The position numbers and the translations under genes are program-made. Shown here piece after piece: positions 38,687 through 51,784 of a DNA stretch of 64,000 nt. Source of the DNA: Daphnia carinata (lineage: Eukaryota > Arthropoda > Branchiopoda > Diplostraca > Daphniidae). The notes under the pieces were generated by a model, which saw only the letters and a program-made list of their open reading frames with translations, had not been told where the DNA came from and made no database searches. The first letter of the stretch is position 1. Every line of letters begins with the position of its first letter. Where the stretch lies: positions 5,694,017-5,758,016 of the forward strand of contig NC_081339.1 of assembly GCF_022539665.2 (NCBI RefSeq), in the 5' to 3' direction.

Positions 38687-40169
38687 GATGAAAACGACAA
38701 ATAGACCTGAATTCACTGATTCTTTGGCACATGAAACTTGGGCTCTAGGTCTTGGACTGTACTGATCACATTGAAAAACTTCCCAGAGAAGCCTTATTGA
38801 AGCCATAATTCTATTATGGTAACACTGACTGGCAACAGGGACAGAGCAGACATCCCATTAGGGTATCAGACGGAAAAGGAATTTCAACACTACTGGACAC
38901 CAGGGGCAGAGGGGAATGAATTTTGCAACAAGAACAAGAAACAGATAGAGAGCTGAGTTCTGGTAAATCTCTTTTCACAGTAGGGAGAGGTTGAGTAAGA
39001 GCTTTAGTGCTCTATCCCCTCCCTGACCCACACTAAAGTAAACAGTTTGGGAAAAGTGAGTCAACAAACAAATGAAGAGGCTGCAGGATGGGCGGAATTC
39101 CATTGTTTCATCTGAAAATATCACCGTTTGACAAAGGGGCTGCCACTGATGTAACGCATTTTACTAAATGCTTGTAAAAAAAAACACAGAGCGAAAACGG
39201 ATAAAGGATAGTGGGAAAAAAAATGTTAGGACTGTCGACGAATCACGCAAACAAATCCCACACCGCCCGACTGGGCGACACACACGACACGCAAGTTAAT
39301 TGGGACGAGGCCGGATGTTTAGCCCGATACAGCCTATTTACAGCTAATTGAATTGAGGTCTAATGACTAAGGGGAACGCGGGAGCAGCCAAGCCAAGTAA
39401 CACAAAATCGCCATTCGATCTAGTCTTCTTCTTCCCTCTGACCTGCCACTTGGCATTTGACAACAAACTCGCGTACTAAAACGAGGAACGGGTCGATTGC
39501 GTGTTTCACCTACAGTTCAAGTTCTACTTTACAGATGGCTCTGCTAAACAACAACATTTTTTCCTCCATTCTGACGTCACAACTGAGCGGGTATTGAGTT
39601 CGCCTTATGATTAGTCCCTCTTTCCTATGGGAAATTGGAAGCCATATCTAAATCCCTTTGCTTGAAGGCGATGTCTGCGTGTTTCAGACGTCATTCAACT
39701 CTAGCATGTCACGCGAAAACTGAAAAGCTGGCAGCTCCAGGGTTCTCAAAGCGGATAAAGCACAAATCTATTCCTTTTCCAGCTCATAATTAAAACAAAA
39801 GAAGCCAATTGAATGTAATGAAATTCATAGCATGCGTTTAACACAATACCCCTGTAAAAAATTTTGCCAATCACCCAGAATGTTGAGTCATATTGCAATG
39901 TCATTAACACTTGTTATGTTATGACAGAAAGCGACGGTAAAAAAATAAAAAGGACCAAAAATTATCTTCTCGTTGTTTCTGTTGTCGAATGGCTTTGTCT
40001 TTATCATCAGCAACGTGGCTGGATTTGCTGCTGGTTGTTGTTTCCTTATCTACATTAACGACTTGGCGTTGTTGGTTGTCGACCGCCTGTGCTGCTACCG
40101 CTACTTGCTGTCGAAGAGTTTGACTTGAATATTTCACACTATTCTAGTAGAACAAGCTTTTCTTTATTT
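38687..40169. other. Intergenic; rdgB 5' flank and PHM 3' flank
   Basis: No supported exon between the rdgB start and the PHM stop. Likely holds the rdgB promoter and 5' UTR exon(s); none could be placed with confidence. Confidence 0.5.
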
Positions 40170-41774
40170 TTAGCAGTGAAATAGTACCGGACTGGATGAT
40201 TGATCCACGTTCGCCTTTTGTTCGGCTGCGTTCCCCTTCCGCTGTTGAGTAATGATTTCTGGGTGATCCTCGACGTCGCTAGAATTCGTCCGCAATTGAT
40301 GATTCCTTTTGCCGTGAATGGCATAAGCTTCCAGGACAGGATTCCGTGGCGGAGGTTCAATTGAGTCAGCCGGATAGGCTTTATTTTGTTCGGGATTGCA
40401 TATGTAACCACATGACTGGAATTCAGTTCCATTATCAGCGTTTGTGTAGTACATCATGTACACGTTACACATTTCATCAGCTCCCGAACCACCTGATCGT
40501 ATTTGTTTTTCAATGTGAAATGGTTGTGATAAGAAGAAAGTTATTTTCTAAATTTAGTATGTACCTGAACGAGTATATGTGTCCTTTCCAAGAGAACTGT
40601 ACGTACATCTAATCAAAATTTCATCGCCTTTGGCCACAGAGAATTCTCTTGTTGTCGGATAAAAAGCTTGGGGCCATTGGGGGTTTCCTTTGATCATCAA
40701 CTCTGTTCCGTGTGTCTAAAATCGAATTTAAATTTGCATAAATCTAATTTTGCTAAGACATGTCGAAAATGTAGGGCAACATGAGTGCTGACAGATGTAT
40801 TGCCTTGGGGTCATATTTGTAGGTTGTGATGACTGTGCCCAATGCGTGAGCGTGGACTCGAGCAGCAAAAATGTTGATGGGCACGTTCGAATCAAGCGGG
40901 CAACACGAATCCGAATTGACGACTAGTTACATTCAAAATTGGATTTAAAGTAGTTTAAGATATGTAAAACTCATTTACCGGCTTGATGTGGTGGGATTTC
41001 TGGACTTGCAACCATTAATAAAATTCCAGCGATATATTTTTGCCTAATTGATTGAGAAAGTCAATGAATGTTATAGAAGTACAAGAACAGGGTTGAATTA
41101 CGGTTCACTAGTGATTTCCAAATCCAATCCAGTGTAGTCACGTTCGCCAGGCGGCAATTTCGTGGCGTAATGCACTTGAACGACTAGATATTTCACTCGC
41201 GATTTGCCCGTGCCACCGATACGGAAGCCAACCGATGGAGGTAAACGGGTGCCTGCTGCGTTTTTCGCCCAGGCGTACAAGATTCTCGTCGATCCAGTAC
41301 ACGTGGCGTGAGAGCCACAATTCCTATTTCAAAATTACGGGTACAGTTCGAAAAAAAAGAGGCAACGCTTTAGGGTAATTGCCACGTCGGAACAATTTCT
41401 AGCCTACCATGAGGGTGTGTCTGGCGAGCTGGTAAAGACACCAGCACAACCACTGAGAATCATGTGATGAGCTCGTTCTGCTGTGCCTTCCACCCGGAAT
41501 TGAGTAATGTACATTTCTTTTTCTGGGTCCAATTTGAAGGCCGTGCAAATGTAATCGTCATCCTACAAAATTCAGTTATAAGTACTTAAGCATAAGAAAT
41601 GGTGAAACTTAAATAGGAGGATTTATTTCGCTTGAAATTTACCCTTTCAGGGACGACACCTGGCATCCGCAGTTGGTAGGTGTTGGTACCGGGCAGAGGT
41701 GGCGGCATTTGAAGATATCCGTCACATAAACTGACACAATAAAAGGCAAAGAATGACACAAACCAAAGAGACAT
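40170..41774 (-). CDS. Phm: Peptidylglycine alpha-hydroxylating monooxygenase (PHM, 388 aa)
   Basis: Exons 41774-41643, 41562-41408, 41323-41102, 41043-40979, 40922-40804, 40715-40565, 40492-40170; total 1167 nt. Signal peptide MSLWFVSFFAFYCVSLCDG. Copper ligands of the family are all present: HHM (His76, His77) and QVHYAT (His147) for CuH; VHAHAL (His215, His217) and DEMCN (Met289) for CuM. PHM hydroxylates the C-terminal glycine of neuropeptides in secretory granules, the first step of amidation. As in insects, it is a stand-alone PHM: no PAL lyase domain or membrane anchor follows. The intron after exon 5 appears to begin with GC (CCCAAG/GCAATA) instead of GT; no GT nearby keeps the frame. 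The C-terminal roughly 60 residues are polar and unconserved. Confidence 0.93.
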
Positions 41775-43247
41775 TTCAAGGTGGGATAAAATCGTCCTGC
41801 GTTGGGGAGAAAGAATGTTAAGCGACTAGCCACGCAGAGTGGCCGGTAGGTACAACGTGAGGCCCAAGAACTTTGACGAAGCCACTAGGAGGTGAACGAA
41901 AGCTCAAGGTGAACCGCAGGCAGAGATCGCTGGCCTTTCAATGGATTTTTTTCCACCTCGTGAGTAACAACGTGAAATTTCGTAGAGTGCCAGTATACAT
42001 CCTAGCAGATGACTGCTTGATCTTCCTACTAGTCCTCCTATTGGTAGTGTCTAAATTGAATGGCTGGGAGGCAATATGTTTAAGTTGTTGCCCTTGCAGC
42101 AGCCTTGTATGCGTACATTCATCACTGACAGGATGACGGTACAGCATCGTGGAAAGATCGAGGATAGAATTTAACGTTTGGCTAGTGCACACGTTTACTG
42201 GAGGCTACTGGTAGCCAGCACCCATGCCGCATGCTCACGTATACGTTCGGACACTCTGATCACACAGCATCCAACAATTGAATACACTAATAAAAAGGGA
42301 GAAATCAGAAGTAGCTTGAAATCTGCGAATATTGTTTTCAAAACGTTTTGAGTCTTTTTAACAGCTACGTTTTCGTGCAACTGCTAGGCAGCTAACTAGA
42401 TCCAAGGTTATCTGCAAATGCTACGCTGCCCAGTGTCATCAAATCAGGTCATTACAATGTTTCATGGGTGCCAGTTCTGCCAGATGAGCAAAAACCAAAA
42501 AAAAACGTAGCCCACGACAAAGATTCAAGAAAACTAGAAAATGAAACAGTCATTCTGAATTTTCTAATATAGTAGACTAATTTAATCAAATGTAATATTT
42601 TAGTATCGATGATTAAAGTTTTTGTGAAGAACTTGTGCACTTTTCTGCGGTCACTGCCTGCAATATAGTTTTTAGATGCAATGTGCTTACAATACGACTA
42701 TAACTCTCAGGTTTAGCAGAAAGTGAGTGTAACTGCCAAAATGTTGCGGCCAGAAAACGAGAAAGATATCCGTAAGTTACGCATATTAACCATCGACAGT
42801 TTTGTGGAATTGTCTGTGGTAAAATGTAAGAAACTAATGACCGAAACTACACAGCACCAGCTGGTTGGGGTAACAGATGATAAACGACGTTGTTATCACT
42901 TTTCTGGGAGTTATTCAAGTAAAAAAAACTATCCACTGCGAAAGATATTTGCTACTGTGATTACTTTTTATTTGCCGTTTATTGAATACAAGTTAAGTCC
43001 GACAATGATGTGATAGGCATGGATATACATGAACATAAGGATAAAAATAAGAAAAACCCCCTCATTTCCTCCAAAACCGTAAACCAATTTATAGAGCCAC
43101 ATTTGTTGTACGTTACTAACACTACAGAGGCAATGTTGAAAAGAGAGATTGCAAATCATTACACAGAAAGAAATTTCTGTGTTTTGGAAAATGTGCTTGT
43201 TTGAATTATTTTTTTTTTCTTCTTCAGTGTTGTTGTATGGTGCTACA
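41775..43247. other. Intergenic; PHM 5' flank
   Basis: A 96-codon plus ORF at 42723-43013 (MSVTAKMLRPENEKDIRK...) is the only notable reading frame; no family recognised, and no splice partner found. The rest shows nothing supportable. Confidence 0.45.
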
Positions 43248-44689
43248 TTACCGGCCTGTTGGGCCTGTTGGTCCAAGTGGTCCTGGCGGACCAGCTGCTC
43301 CGGCGGGACCTGGTGGTCCGGCTGCTCCGGCTGCTCCGGCTGCTCCGTCAGCACCTGGTGGTCCGGCTGCTCCGTCAGCTCCTGCCGGGCCCGTGGCTCC
43401 AGTAGGGCCAGTAGGACCAGTAGAACCGGTAAGACCGGTAGGTCCGGTAGACCCTGTTGGACCCGGCGGTCCTTGATTTCAAGTTAAAAATTTATGAATA
43501 AAATTAGAAAAAATTTGAACAAGGGAAAGGCTGCACATTTTCCTTTAGAAGCCAAGTAAACGGTGTGGAAATGAACAAATGGTTTTAGACTAAATGTTAA
43601 CACGCAATGCCAAATTCTCTTACCCGGCGGTCCCTTGAGCAAATTTTGTAAAAAATTCAATTTCCAACCGAAGATTTTTGGATCTTGTCCCTTGTTTCGA
43701 CGAAATTCAGGTACTTCTTCATCTTCTTCATCAAACAGTCCTAGAATTTGAATGGATAATACCATGAATGGAACATTTTCATTTTCAAATGTAAGAACAG
43801 GTAAAAACATCAGTGTTCATCTACTATTCTATGCAACAACTATACTATTCCCTTAAAAAAAAAAAATGAGATCAAGGAATTTAACAATTTAATTCACCTG
43901 GTGGTCCTCTTATTAGCGAGGAAAGTCCTCCGACTTGGGCAAATCCACCTCTGAAGCGTCCGTGAGCTTGTTGCCGAGCCTCGGTTTCAGATTCAAAGGT
44001 GTCGAAATACGTAGTCCGTAAGTCATTAGAGCCATACTCAGCAAGTTGTGTTGGATAGACTAGTGAATAGGAAATTCAAAATGCCATCGTGTAAATGTCG
44101 CCTCTTGCTTAAGCTATACTAAGCAAAAGAAGTAAAATTTGTCCATATGTGTTACCTGGAGGTCCTCTGAGTAAGGCCAGTTCTTCGGCAATTTGTTCGT
44201 CGTACAACAATTGGTCTTTTAATTGCTTCTTCCTGTTGTATATTTGGTCGTAGGATTGGGTTGATGGAAGCCAATATGTAGGTCGGTGCGGATAATAAGT
44301 TGGATAACTCATCACAGGCGCCGGCGTATAAAATGGGCGAACTAAAAGTGAACATTCAAATGTACACATATGTTATCTCTTGTCAATGACCAATTTAAAG
44401 ATTATTGCCAACATAGCGAAGCCAACCCTAAGGACTTTAAACTTTACATGACAAAACCAATTTTAGATGCTCTATTACCTTGTTGGCGATTGCCCGTCGA
44501 CTGGATATTACTGGAAGGATAACCCATCTGCGAATACCAGTGAGAATATGGTACTCTGGGATGTAAATTGGCTAATGGATTGGGCTGATAATAATTCGAA
44601 CCGAATGCCATCGAATTGTCGCTTCTGCTCTTGCCGGACAGGAAGGCAAGGACAAGACAACTGGACAAGAAGAGCAAAGAAGGAAACAT
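43248..44689 (-). CDS. Secreted collagen-like protein A2 (299 aa)
   Basis: Exons 44689-44479, 44341-44156, 44059-43898, 43740-43624, 43471-43248; total 900 nt, all introns phase 1. Signal peptide [19 protein letters not shown]. The first exon is 211 nt, as in gene A, and shares [10 protein letters not shown] (ASRWYSQF in A). Three successive exons each end in a hydrophobic-basic GPPG motif: [21 protein letters not shown] and [17 protein letters not shown]. The last leads into about 24 Gly-X-Y triplets (GPTGSTG..., GADGAAG...) ending in GPTGPTGR and a TAA. It lies on the opposite strand 26 kb from A. Like the others it lacks a C-terminal NC1 domain. The true frame of the last exon has no Met, so it is hidden by longer ORFs in other frames. 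Confidence 0.85.
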
Positions 44690-44756
44690 TTTCTCGATTC
44701 CTTATTGTCTCACTGGATCACAATGAAGTGTTTCATTCTATAGGCCACTTTGACTC

Positions 44757-44764
44757 TTTATATA
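44757..44764 (-). promoter_or_regulatory. TATA box of collagen-like gene A2
   Basis: TATATAAA on the minus strand 75 bp before the ATG (44689), the same distance as in gene A. Confidence 0.7.
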
Positions 44765-46092
44765 CGTCTCTGCCCTTTTGTTTCGGATGTGTTGTTCGAG
44801 GATGCTTCCAGTTATTCGAGATTGTACCGCTCGATACTGGAACATATATTGCAAAGAACTAAAAATAGCAAATGCTTCGCAGCAACTGTCTGATTTATAG
44901 ACCTTAATTTTTTTCATTTAGCAATGTTAAAAGACTTACCACCACTTGTAGGTATTCGCCTTCGAATCTCTTCCGTTTCTTCCGATGATTTCTACACTCC
45001 ATTAGCCAGAAATCGATCGTTCGGAAAACACTTTCTCATTGCAGATGTTATACACGTTTCGCTAAATACCGAAAAAAAAAACAACTAATAAATTGAGACG
45101 TCGTTGATCGCTTCACTCAGCCATTACACTGTCAACCATGAGTTTATAGCGAAAATACGCTGCTAATAGCTCACCTGAACGGCCTCCCAAGCCGCGGGAC
45201 AGCATGCAAAATTGAATTCTTACAAATGTCAATGATACGCCTTGTTCCAATTAAAAATGAACACCTTGCCATCCTGCGTGAAAACCGCAAGGTTAACACG
45301 ACTCTTTGCTGCAAAATATGCCCAGCAAACGGTGCATCATGAAACAAAAATAGCTCCACGTGCGATGGGCGTTTGCAAGTAAAACTAATGATGTGGAAGA
45401 CTTACTGCGAGGAAGAGACGCAATTCATCTGCTTTTTTACCACCCCATTCAGACTATCAGGTAAGCAGTGGAAGTTGTTTTCCATCTTCAAGGGTGTTTA
45501 ACACACCGTGCCATTTTTCAATGACAAAGCCAAGAATTGGAATTATCCAGAAATGCAATTTCGCTTACTGCCTTAACTTCCTGCATTTCATTTCTATCCT
45601 TTCTTCTATCTGCCCTTGTTTCATCTGCAAACGAAAACCGTTGCATTACTTTTGTTTCTGCTTGCATTTGTTACAGTATAAGCTGATGCATATGGTATTT
45701 ATAGCTTCTATGCCATCCGAGAAGATAGTCAGCATCCCTCACCCTAAGCGATTTTCTAAGTCACTCCAATTACGTAACCAAGATGGCAAAGAATTAAAAT
45801 ATATGTGTATCAAAATACCTGAAAATGTGGGGGGAAAGCAAATGTCGATTATGACTATAATTATAGGCTTCGGATCTCCACTAACTGTATTTCGTCCGTC
45901 GTACTGCAATTATACAAAGAACCGCCGTTACCATCGTCACCGTACAAAATAAAGAGCTCAACTCCGACAACACCGAGATGGGGTAGTGGGAAGGGGAGGT
46001 ACAACAATTTCACTTCCTACACGATTTCGACAGGCTTTACCTATACAACTGGCAGGTTCAAAAGTGAATAACGATCAGGAATTGAAACCAGT
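44765..46092. other. Intergenic between A2 and AIF
   Basis: No supported gene. A 152-codon plus ORF at 45494-45952 has no recognised domain and lies in AT-rich DNA; it may be chance. Confidence 0.45.
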
Positions 46093-49000
46093 TCACTCGT
46101 GTAAGTCGAAGAGTTTGGCCGCTTCAGCGAGTTTGTCCGTCGTCAAGCCTTCCTTCAGAATCTGAAATAGCATTAAATGACATTGAAATCAAACAAGCAA
46201 TTTAGCAGAAATCAAAAGAGAACAAAACTTACCCTGCGCGCGACGGGAATTTTGTTGAATACATTCCAGAGGACCATACCGACCACAACATCATTCCTCG
46301 TGTAAAAGACGATTCCTTTGCCGTAATGTTCACCCTGGACTGGTGCGTGAAGCTTGCTCGATCCTTTCATGGAAGATTGTTCTGTAGCAGCCTTCAATTA
46401 ACAAATAAAAATTAGTACATAGTTTAGATTTCAGATGAAGTCGATGGTACATTTTCCGTTTCTGATCGAACACCTTCGCCGGTAGCTTCGACAACGGCTT
46501 TCGGGGTGTCTGCGGCAGTCGATTTGGCAAAAACGGCCATTGTTTCCAATGACGAGTCTACGATGCCGATGGCTTCATAGCCAACATGAGGTCCCAAGTC
46601 TGACCAAAACATGGACTGATGCCAGTATGGTTTGCCAGCGCCGGTCATGTTTTCTCCCGCTAAACGACCAGACACGACAGCGTGATCATGATGTTCAACA
46701 CGACGACGACCCAGTTTGATATCGTAAAAGCAGGCAGCATCACCAGCCTAAAATTTGAATAAACAAATTTCATTTCATTCTTGTGCACCTCACATTTTAG
46801 AGGAACTTTGTTTGCATATAGCTTCATATACTATCTAGCAACAACATCACGGAAATCAATGTTGGAATATGTTTAATCATAAGTTATAATCATAATAACG
46901 ATACTCAAGGAGAGTTGCTTACCACCCAGACGTTTGAACGGGCTTCAAGTTCAGCATTGACTCGGTAACCACCAAAATTGGGGTCAATTTCCAAACCAGA
47001 GGCGATAGCCAAATCCGTGTTTGCATCAAGACCGACGGCAACAACAACATGGTCTGTTTTAATCTAATGAAAATAATTAAGAAAATGTTAAATTACATTT
47101 AAAAGAAGGCTGCTATGTAGCTGGTGATACCTTTTGTCCATCCTGCAAGGTCAAAACGACCTTATCATCTTCCATCGTTGCTCCCTGAACGTGCGTCTTG
47201 GGTAAAACCTGAACACCTTCACCAATCACCTTCTCGGTCGTCCATTGGCTCAAATATTTCGGGAGAACTTTGCCCATGTTACCATCTTCTGGGAAAACTT
47301 GAAGTACTTCTAGTCCACTTGTTTTGGCTATAACAAAAACAAAATAAGTGGTGTCATTACATCATTTCTCGACAGTTCAAATTGAAGGACGATAACGCTA
47401 GCTGTTAATTCTCTCAGATACTATCTAGCAGGAAAATAATCACAATTGTTCGACATTCCATAAGGTTGTAATCACAGAGATGTGTAATCTAAAGGAAATA
47501 ATTTTAATGTATCTTTTACCTCTTCTACCAAGAGCACAGGCAAGTTCACTGCCGAGGAATCCACCACCGATGATCGTGATGGATTTGACTTGGCGAGAGA
47601 TGGACTCGAGTCGCCTGAAGTCATCAATGTTGCGGAATAGTGTTACATGCTCCTGCACATTTTCTGGGGCACTGCTCAGCGATGGCAACGATTTCGGTTT
47701 GCCACCTACGACGATAATAATTAATGTAGTTAATAGTTGAAAATGAGTCTAGCTGAAATGAAAAATTAAAGTAGGGCTCTCAGATACTATCTAGCAGGAA
47801 GATTATCAAGGTTTTTCAACATTCCAAAAGGTTATAATCATGGAGCATTTAACTGTTGGATAAACGTGAAAGAAATTCACCTGTGGCAATAAGGCACTTA
47901 TCGTAGGTGATGCTACGGCCGTCATCTAACTCAGCTTTGCGACCGACAATGTCCAGTTTAACTACACGATGTCCTCGCACAACTGACACGCCACCATTTT
48001 CTTTGGCAACTAATTCTGCGGGACTGCAGTAGAATTCATCCTGTTCGAAGAACAAACTACAAATATTGGTCCCGTTTGTTAGAATAACGTAACACAAAAT
48101 TATAACGTAAGACAATCACCTTCGCTCTTTACCGTTCCACTGCTTAAACTTGAGTTTATTTGACACTTCGGGATCGTCACTGAACCACAGTTCTTTCGAT
48201 AGTGGTGGCCTCATGTAAGGTAAGTGGTTTTCTTCGCCAATGACTAAGACCTAGAACGAATTATTCAATTAAAAATGGCGAGACAAAATGAATTACTTTT
48301 CTACCTTTGCTTTAGGGTCACGGGATTTTATGGCACGGAAAGCGGCGAATGAAGAAGTACCGGCTCCAATCAACAGATAAGGAATATGGACGGGTAGATC
48401 TCCGACGATTGCAGTAACTGGAGCGACTACTACGTAAAAAAAAAAAAAAAAAATGTTATGAAAATTTAAATTGCTACTAACCCTACTTAGGGAATTTTTA
48501 ATCAAACCAACACAACTTCCCCTGAAATTGTATTGCTTGTATTATACAAATTACAATGTGTTTCATCAACCATTTTATAATTGCATCTAACAGGTTACTC
48601 ACAACCTACATATTCAGTTAAAATTGGCCAGTATGGCATATTACATACAGTAAACTCTGTAAGCTTACCAAACATTTAAAAAATACGGCACTGGGATTTG
48701 ATTGGCAGTTTCCAAAAACAGACAAAACTTTTGGATTCAAATCAATATTGAAGTTTTCTAAATTTCACCTACTCTGGTAAATAAACATATGTTGTATGTC
48801 TAATACCTAAGATTTTGATCCCGTTACTAGATCTGACTCTCCATTTGCAACCATCTCTACAGGCAAGGCAACACTCACTGTAGCATCAGATTGAACTTCA
48901 CCTTCTGACTGGTCAGAGGGTCCTTTTTGATCTCCACTTGGTTCTGCAACAGTTTCAACATCAGGTACAGCAACTAGAGTGACTTCTTCAACTACTGGTG

Positions 49001-49752
49001 GTGCAACCTCTTCTGCAGCTTCTGGAGATGCATCTTCAACTACAGAAGGTGCTACAACTTCTACTGGAGCTGACTCCTCCACCGCAGGTGCTACAACTTC
49101 TACTGGAGCTGACTCCTCCACCGCAGGTGCTACAACTTCTACTGGAGCTGACTCCTCCACTGCAGCTACCACAACTTCTGGGCCAGAGTCTTCGGGAACT
49201 GCTGATGCAGCAGCAGCTGCTCTCTCACGTACCTGCTCATGACTGAGCACATTAATTTTCATATTTTTTACATCTGGTTCATAGTTCAGGTAGAAAGAAC
49301 CTGATTGATACCCCTGTAACACAATTGTTTATGGTTAAGACCGATAAAAAGGCAATGATGTGATGTTTCAACGAACCACAAAAAGTGTGAATGCTGTGAA
49401 GCCCACTCCAGCAGCCAAATGCATGTTGTACTTGGACTGCTGGCGGGAATATTCTGTTGCCCACGAACCCTTGGGTGTGGGCATCTCATTCAACGTGGGC
49501 GGCCTGATCGTTGGAGTTTTGTTGTAGCCATGATCGGAGCCAAACCTTTTAGTAGTACTTTCGCCTAATTAATACACATGGCATCAATTCCTAAACTTAA
49601 GCTATATAATATCTTGAGATCGGTAGTTTAAATGATAAAAAAAACGTAAAAAAGACGGATTTTAGCTCACCAGCGTATCGTTGTCTACCATGTCCAAGGT
49701 TTGACTTGATGGTTGACGAACATTGCGAGACTACTTGCCGGCACCGGTACAT
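46093..49752 (-). CDS. AIF: Apoptosis-inducing factor 1, mitochondrial (about 720 aa)
   Basis: Exons: 49752-49671, 49564-49377, 49313-48902 (end uncertain), 48429-48305, 48250-48120, 48056-47881, 47705-47520, 47327-47131, 47063-46923, 46747-46451, 46391-46233, 46161-46093. A basic N-terminus fits a mitochondrial presequence; a membrane segment ([20 protein letters not shown]) follows. FAD-binding [38 protein letters not shown]-binding [40 protein letters not shown] and the AIF C-terminal domain ending AKLFDLHE are all as in metazoan AIFM1. It is an intermembrane-space NADH oxidoreductase needed for respiratory-complex assembly; cleaved AIF promotes caspase-independent death. Odd: a long Glu/Pro/Val/Ala linker before the FAD domain, with three 39-bp repeats. 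The exon 3-4 junction rests only on phase; the exon 3 frame runs on to a TAG at about 48807. The intron at 46392-46450 starts GTACCA, weak but with a good TACTAAT branch site. Confidence 0.93.
49048..49164. repeat. Three tandem 39-bp repeats in the AIF linker exon
   Basis: Three consecutive 39-bp units with very few differences encode [13 protein letters not shown] three times, with degenerate units on both sides (EVVVAAV before; [18 protein letters not shown] after). In frame, so copy number can vary without frameshift. Confidence 0.9.
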
Positions 49753-51632
49753 CTTTTCTCAGCGGTTTTTGAGTCCCTAAAAAATGGCCGAGAGACAGGA
49801 CGAAGAGAGAAAGATCTACAGCTGAACACGTGACTGCCGAATGTTGCCAAAACTAAAAAAAAATTTAATTTTTATTAAAAAATAATAGAACTGTAAATCA
49901 AAATTTTGGAATGTACATATAAATTATTTGTTCTTGTAAGTTATATTTTAACGGATTGTTACAAACATAATAAAATTTAATTAAAGCTCGATGGGGGTGT
50001 CCCCTATGGCGATATACGAAACTTAAAGAATGTCTCCTTACCGTTTAATTTTTGAAATGGTTTTCCAAAAATACATTCAAAGTTAAAATTCTATTCGCAA
50101 ATTCAATAAAACTCGACGATCAACGTTTAATCTTTGTTTAGTTCGGGATAATCGGTGTGGTCGTGTAGATAAACCCTGGCACGTTTTAGAGACACATTTG
50201 GCGAGTTGTCGAGAAAACAGGTATCATTTTTTCCAGCTTTCCTCGTAATTTATATTAATTATTCGAGATATGTAGTAGATTGACGATAGATCAAACTGAG
50301 ATAAAGCAAGGGTGTAAAACCATGAAATCTGATTGCATTAGCTATACCCTTTGAGAGACCAGGTACAATGAGAGGATAATAAATTCTTTGACATCAGCCT
50401 AAAAGATGAAATGTTATTAGGCAAACAATGTTGAATGCAACCAGTGATTCTGATTTCAGCTTTCCTCGTGTCAGACTTTTCTTTTCCTCCACATGACAGA
50501 CATGGGCTTGTCCACTCAAGGATGACACATGAAAGAATTTCTTTAGCTGGTGATGTATTCATTTTGGATGTATGGTTGAAAATGGATTATAACCACGTTC
50601 TTGCTCTACAACTTGCCACACTCGCGTAGATCAGGTTTAACTGTATGCTAAAGAATTTACGCGCCAAATTGCCTGTGCGTAACCTTTCAGAAGATGAGGA
50701 AAACTAGCTTTGCTCTAAGGCTGGGTTAATAGAACTAAGTCGACATTGAATGTAGCCTCGAGAATTTTTCAGTGTGCCTCTTTGTCTTGCGAATTTTCAA
50801 GCCTCACGTTGGAGCTATGGCGTTTTCTTAAAACGGGCTATTCATCCCTTTTTCGTAGTTTCTTATCAAAAGTAAAAATAGCAACGCCTAGAAAAAATGC
50901 ATCCACTTGTAGGATATGGACACAGATGAATGGCCTTGTCAGCTGTAAATTATTTTTGTTATTCCCTGAATGAGTTTTTCGTACGGTCCTCTCGTTAAAC
51001 GGATCTTTGCTTTTCATTTGACTACTCGTACCATACACAGGTTTTAGGAGTTGAAAACACTTCTCGGGGTTTTCCTTTACTGGCTATTTTTCTTTTCATT
51101 CGGCATTTGTAAAAGGTTGTCCTCAACAAGACGAATGTGAGTTTTCATAACTTGTACAAATAAAAACTGAGATTAGTATATCGGGGGGACATTAATATGC
51201 GAAGAGTAAAGATCCCACGACCCATCCGAATCTCATCCCAACGACGATTTCTACGACGAAAAAGGGTTAAATCAATAGAATTTTAATGATGTCACCTCCA
51301 AAAGGTGAAAAAGAATAACAATTTGTTGTTAATTACACATGTTTTTTTTCTGTTTTTTTTTTAATGTTTCGCCTTCATGGCATTAATCATCAATGATTCT
51401 AAAAAATATATAGAAAAGGACTTTTTTTTTATTCTTTTCAGGGTGGATACGTGTTTTTTCCTTAAGGGAAAAACTTGGAAGATGGTCTTTCCACCTGGTG
51501 AAATTAAAAATTGAGCAACTGTGCGTGAGCCGCAATATCTGTCTGTTCATCAAAGGAATTTATCGCTTTCGGAGGCAGACGAAGATGTAGTAAATTTCAC
51601 GACATACGACGCAAGTGAACAGGACATGGGTG
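49753..51632. other. Intergenic
   Basis: AIF 5' flank (minus) and promoter side of the secreted precursor (plus). An ORF block at 50338-50990 shows no recognised protein. A possible untranslated exon ends at a donor near 50220 (GAAAACAG/GTATCA). Nothing else supportable. Confidence 0.45.
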
Positions 51633-51640
51633 TATATAAA
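51633..51640 (+). promoter_or_regulatory. TATA box of the secreted precursor gene
   Basis: TATATAAA, followed about 23 bp later by an arthropod initiator-like TTCAG at 51655. The first exon would be untranslated and end at the donor at 51721 (AAAG/GTAAGC). Confidence 0.65.
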
Positions 51641-51784
51641 AGTAGCTACCTTCGTTCAGCAAGGTATCCACTGGAACATCAACCACGAGCAGACACAAAC
51701 ACCGCAAACATTCCTCTCAAAGGTAAGCTTAACTCGTGTTGCATTTCAGTCTAAAGATGATATTTAAAACGTTGATTATTTCAG

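Noticed and set aside
40170-41774. Bifunctional PAM (PHM plus PAL)
   Set aside because: The chain ends shortly after the second copper domain and no PAL exons follow downstream.
45494-45952. 152-codon plus ORF
   Set aside because: No signal, domain or promoter recognised; AT-rich intergenic location.
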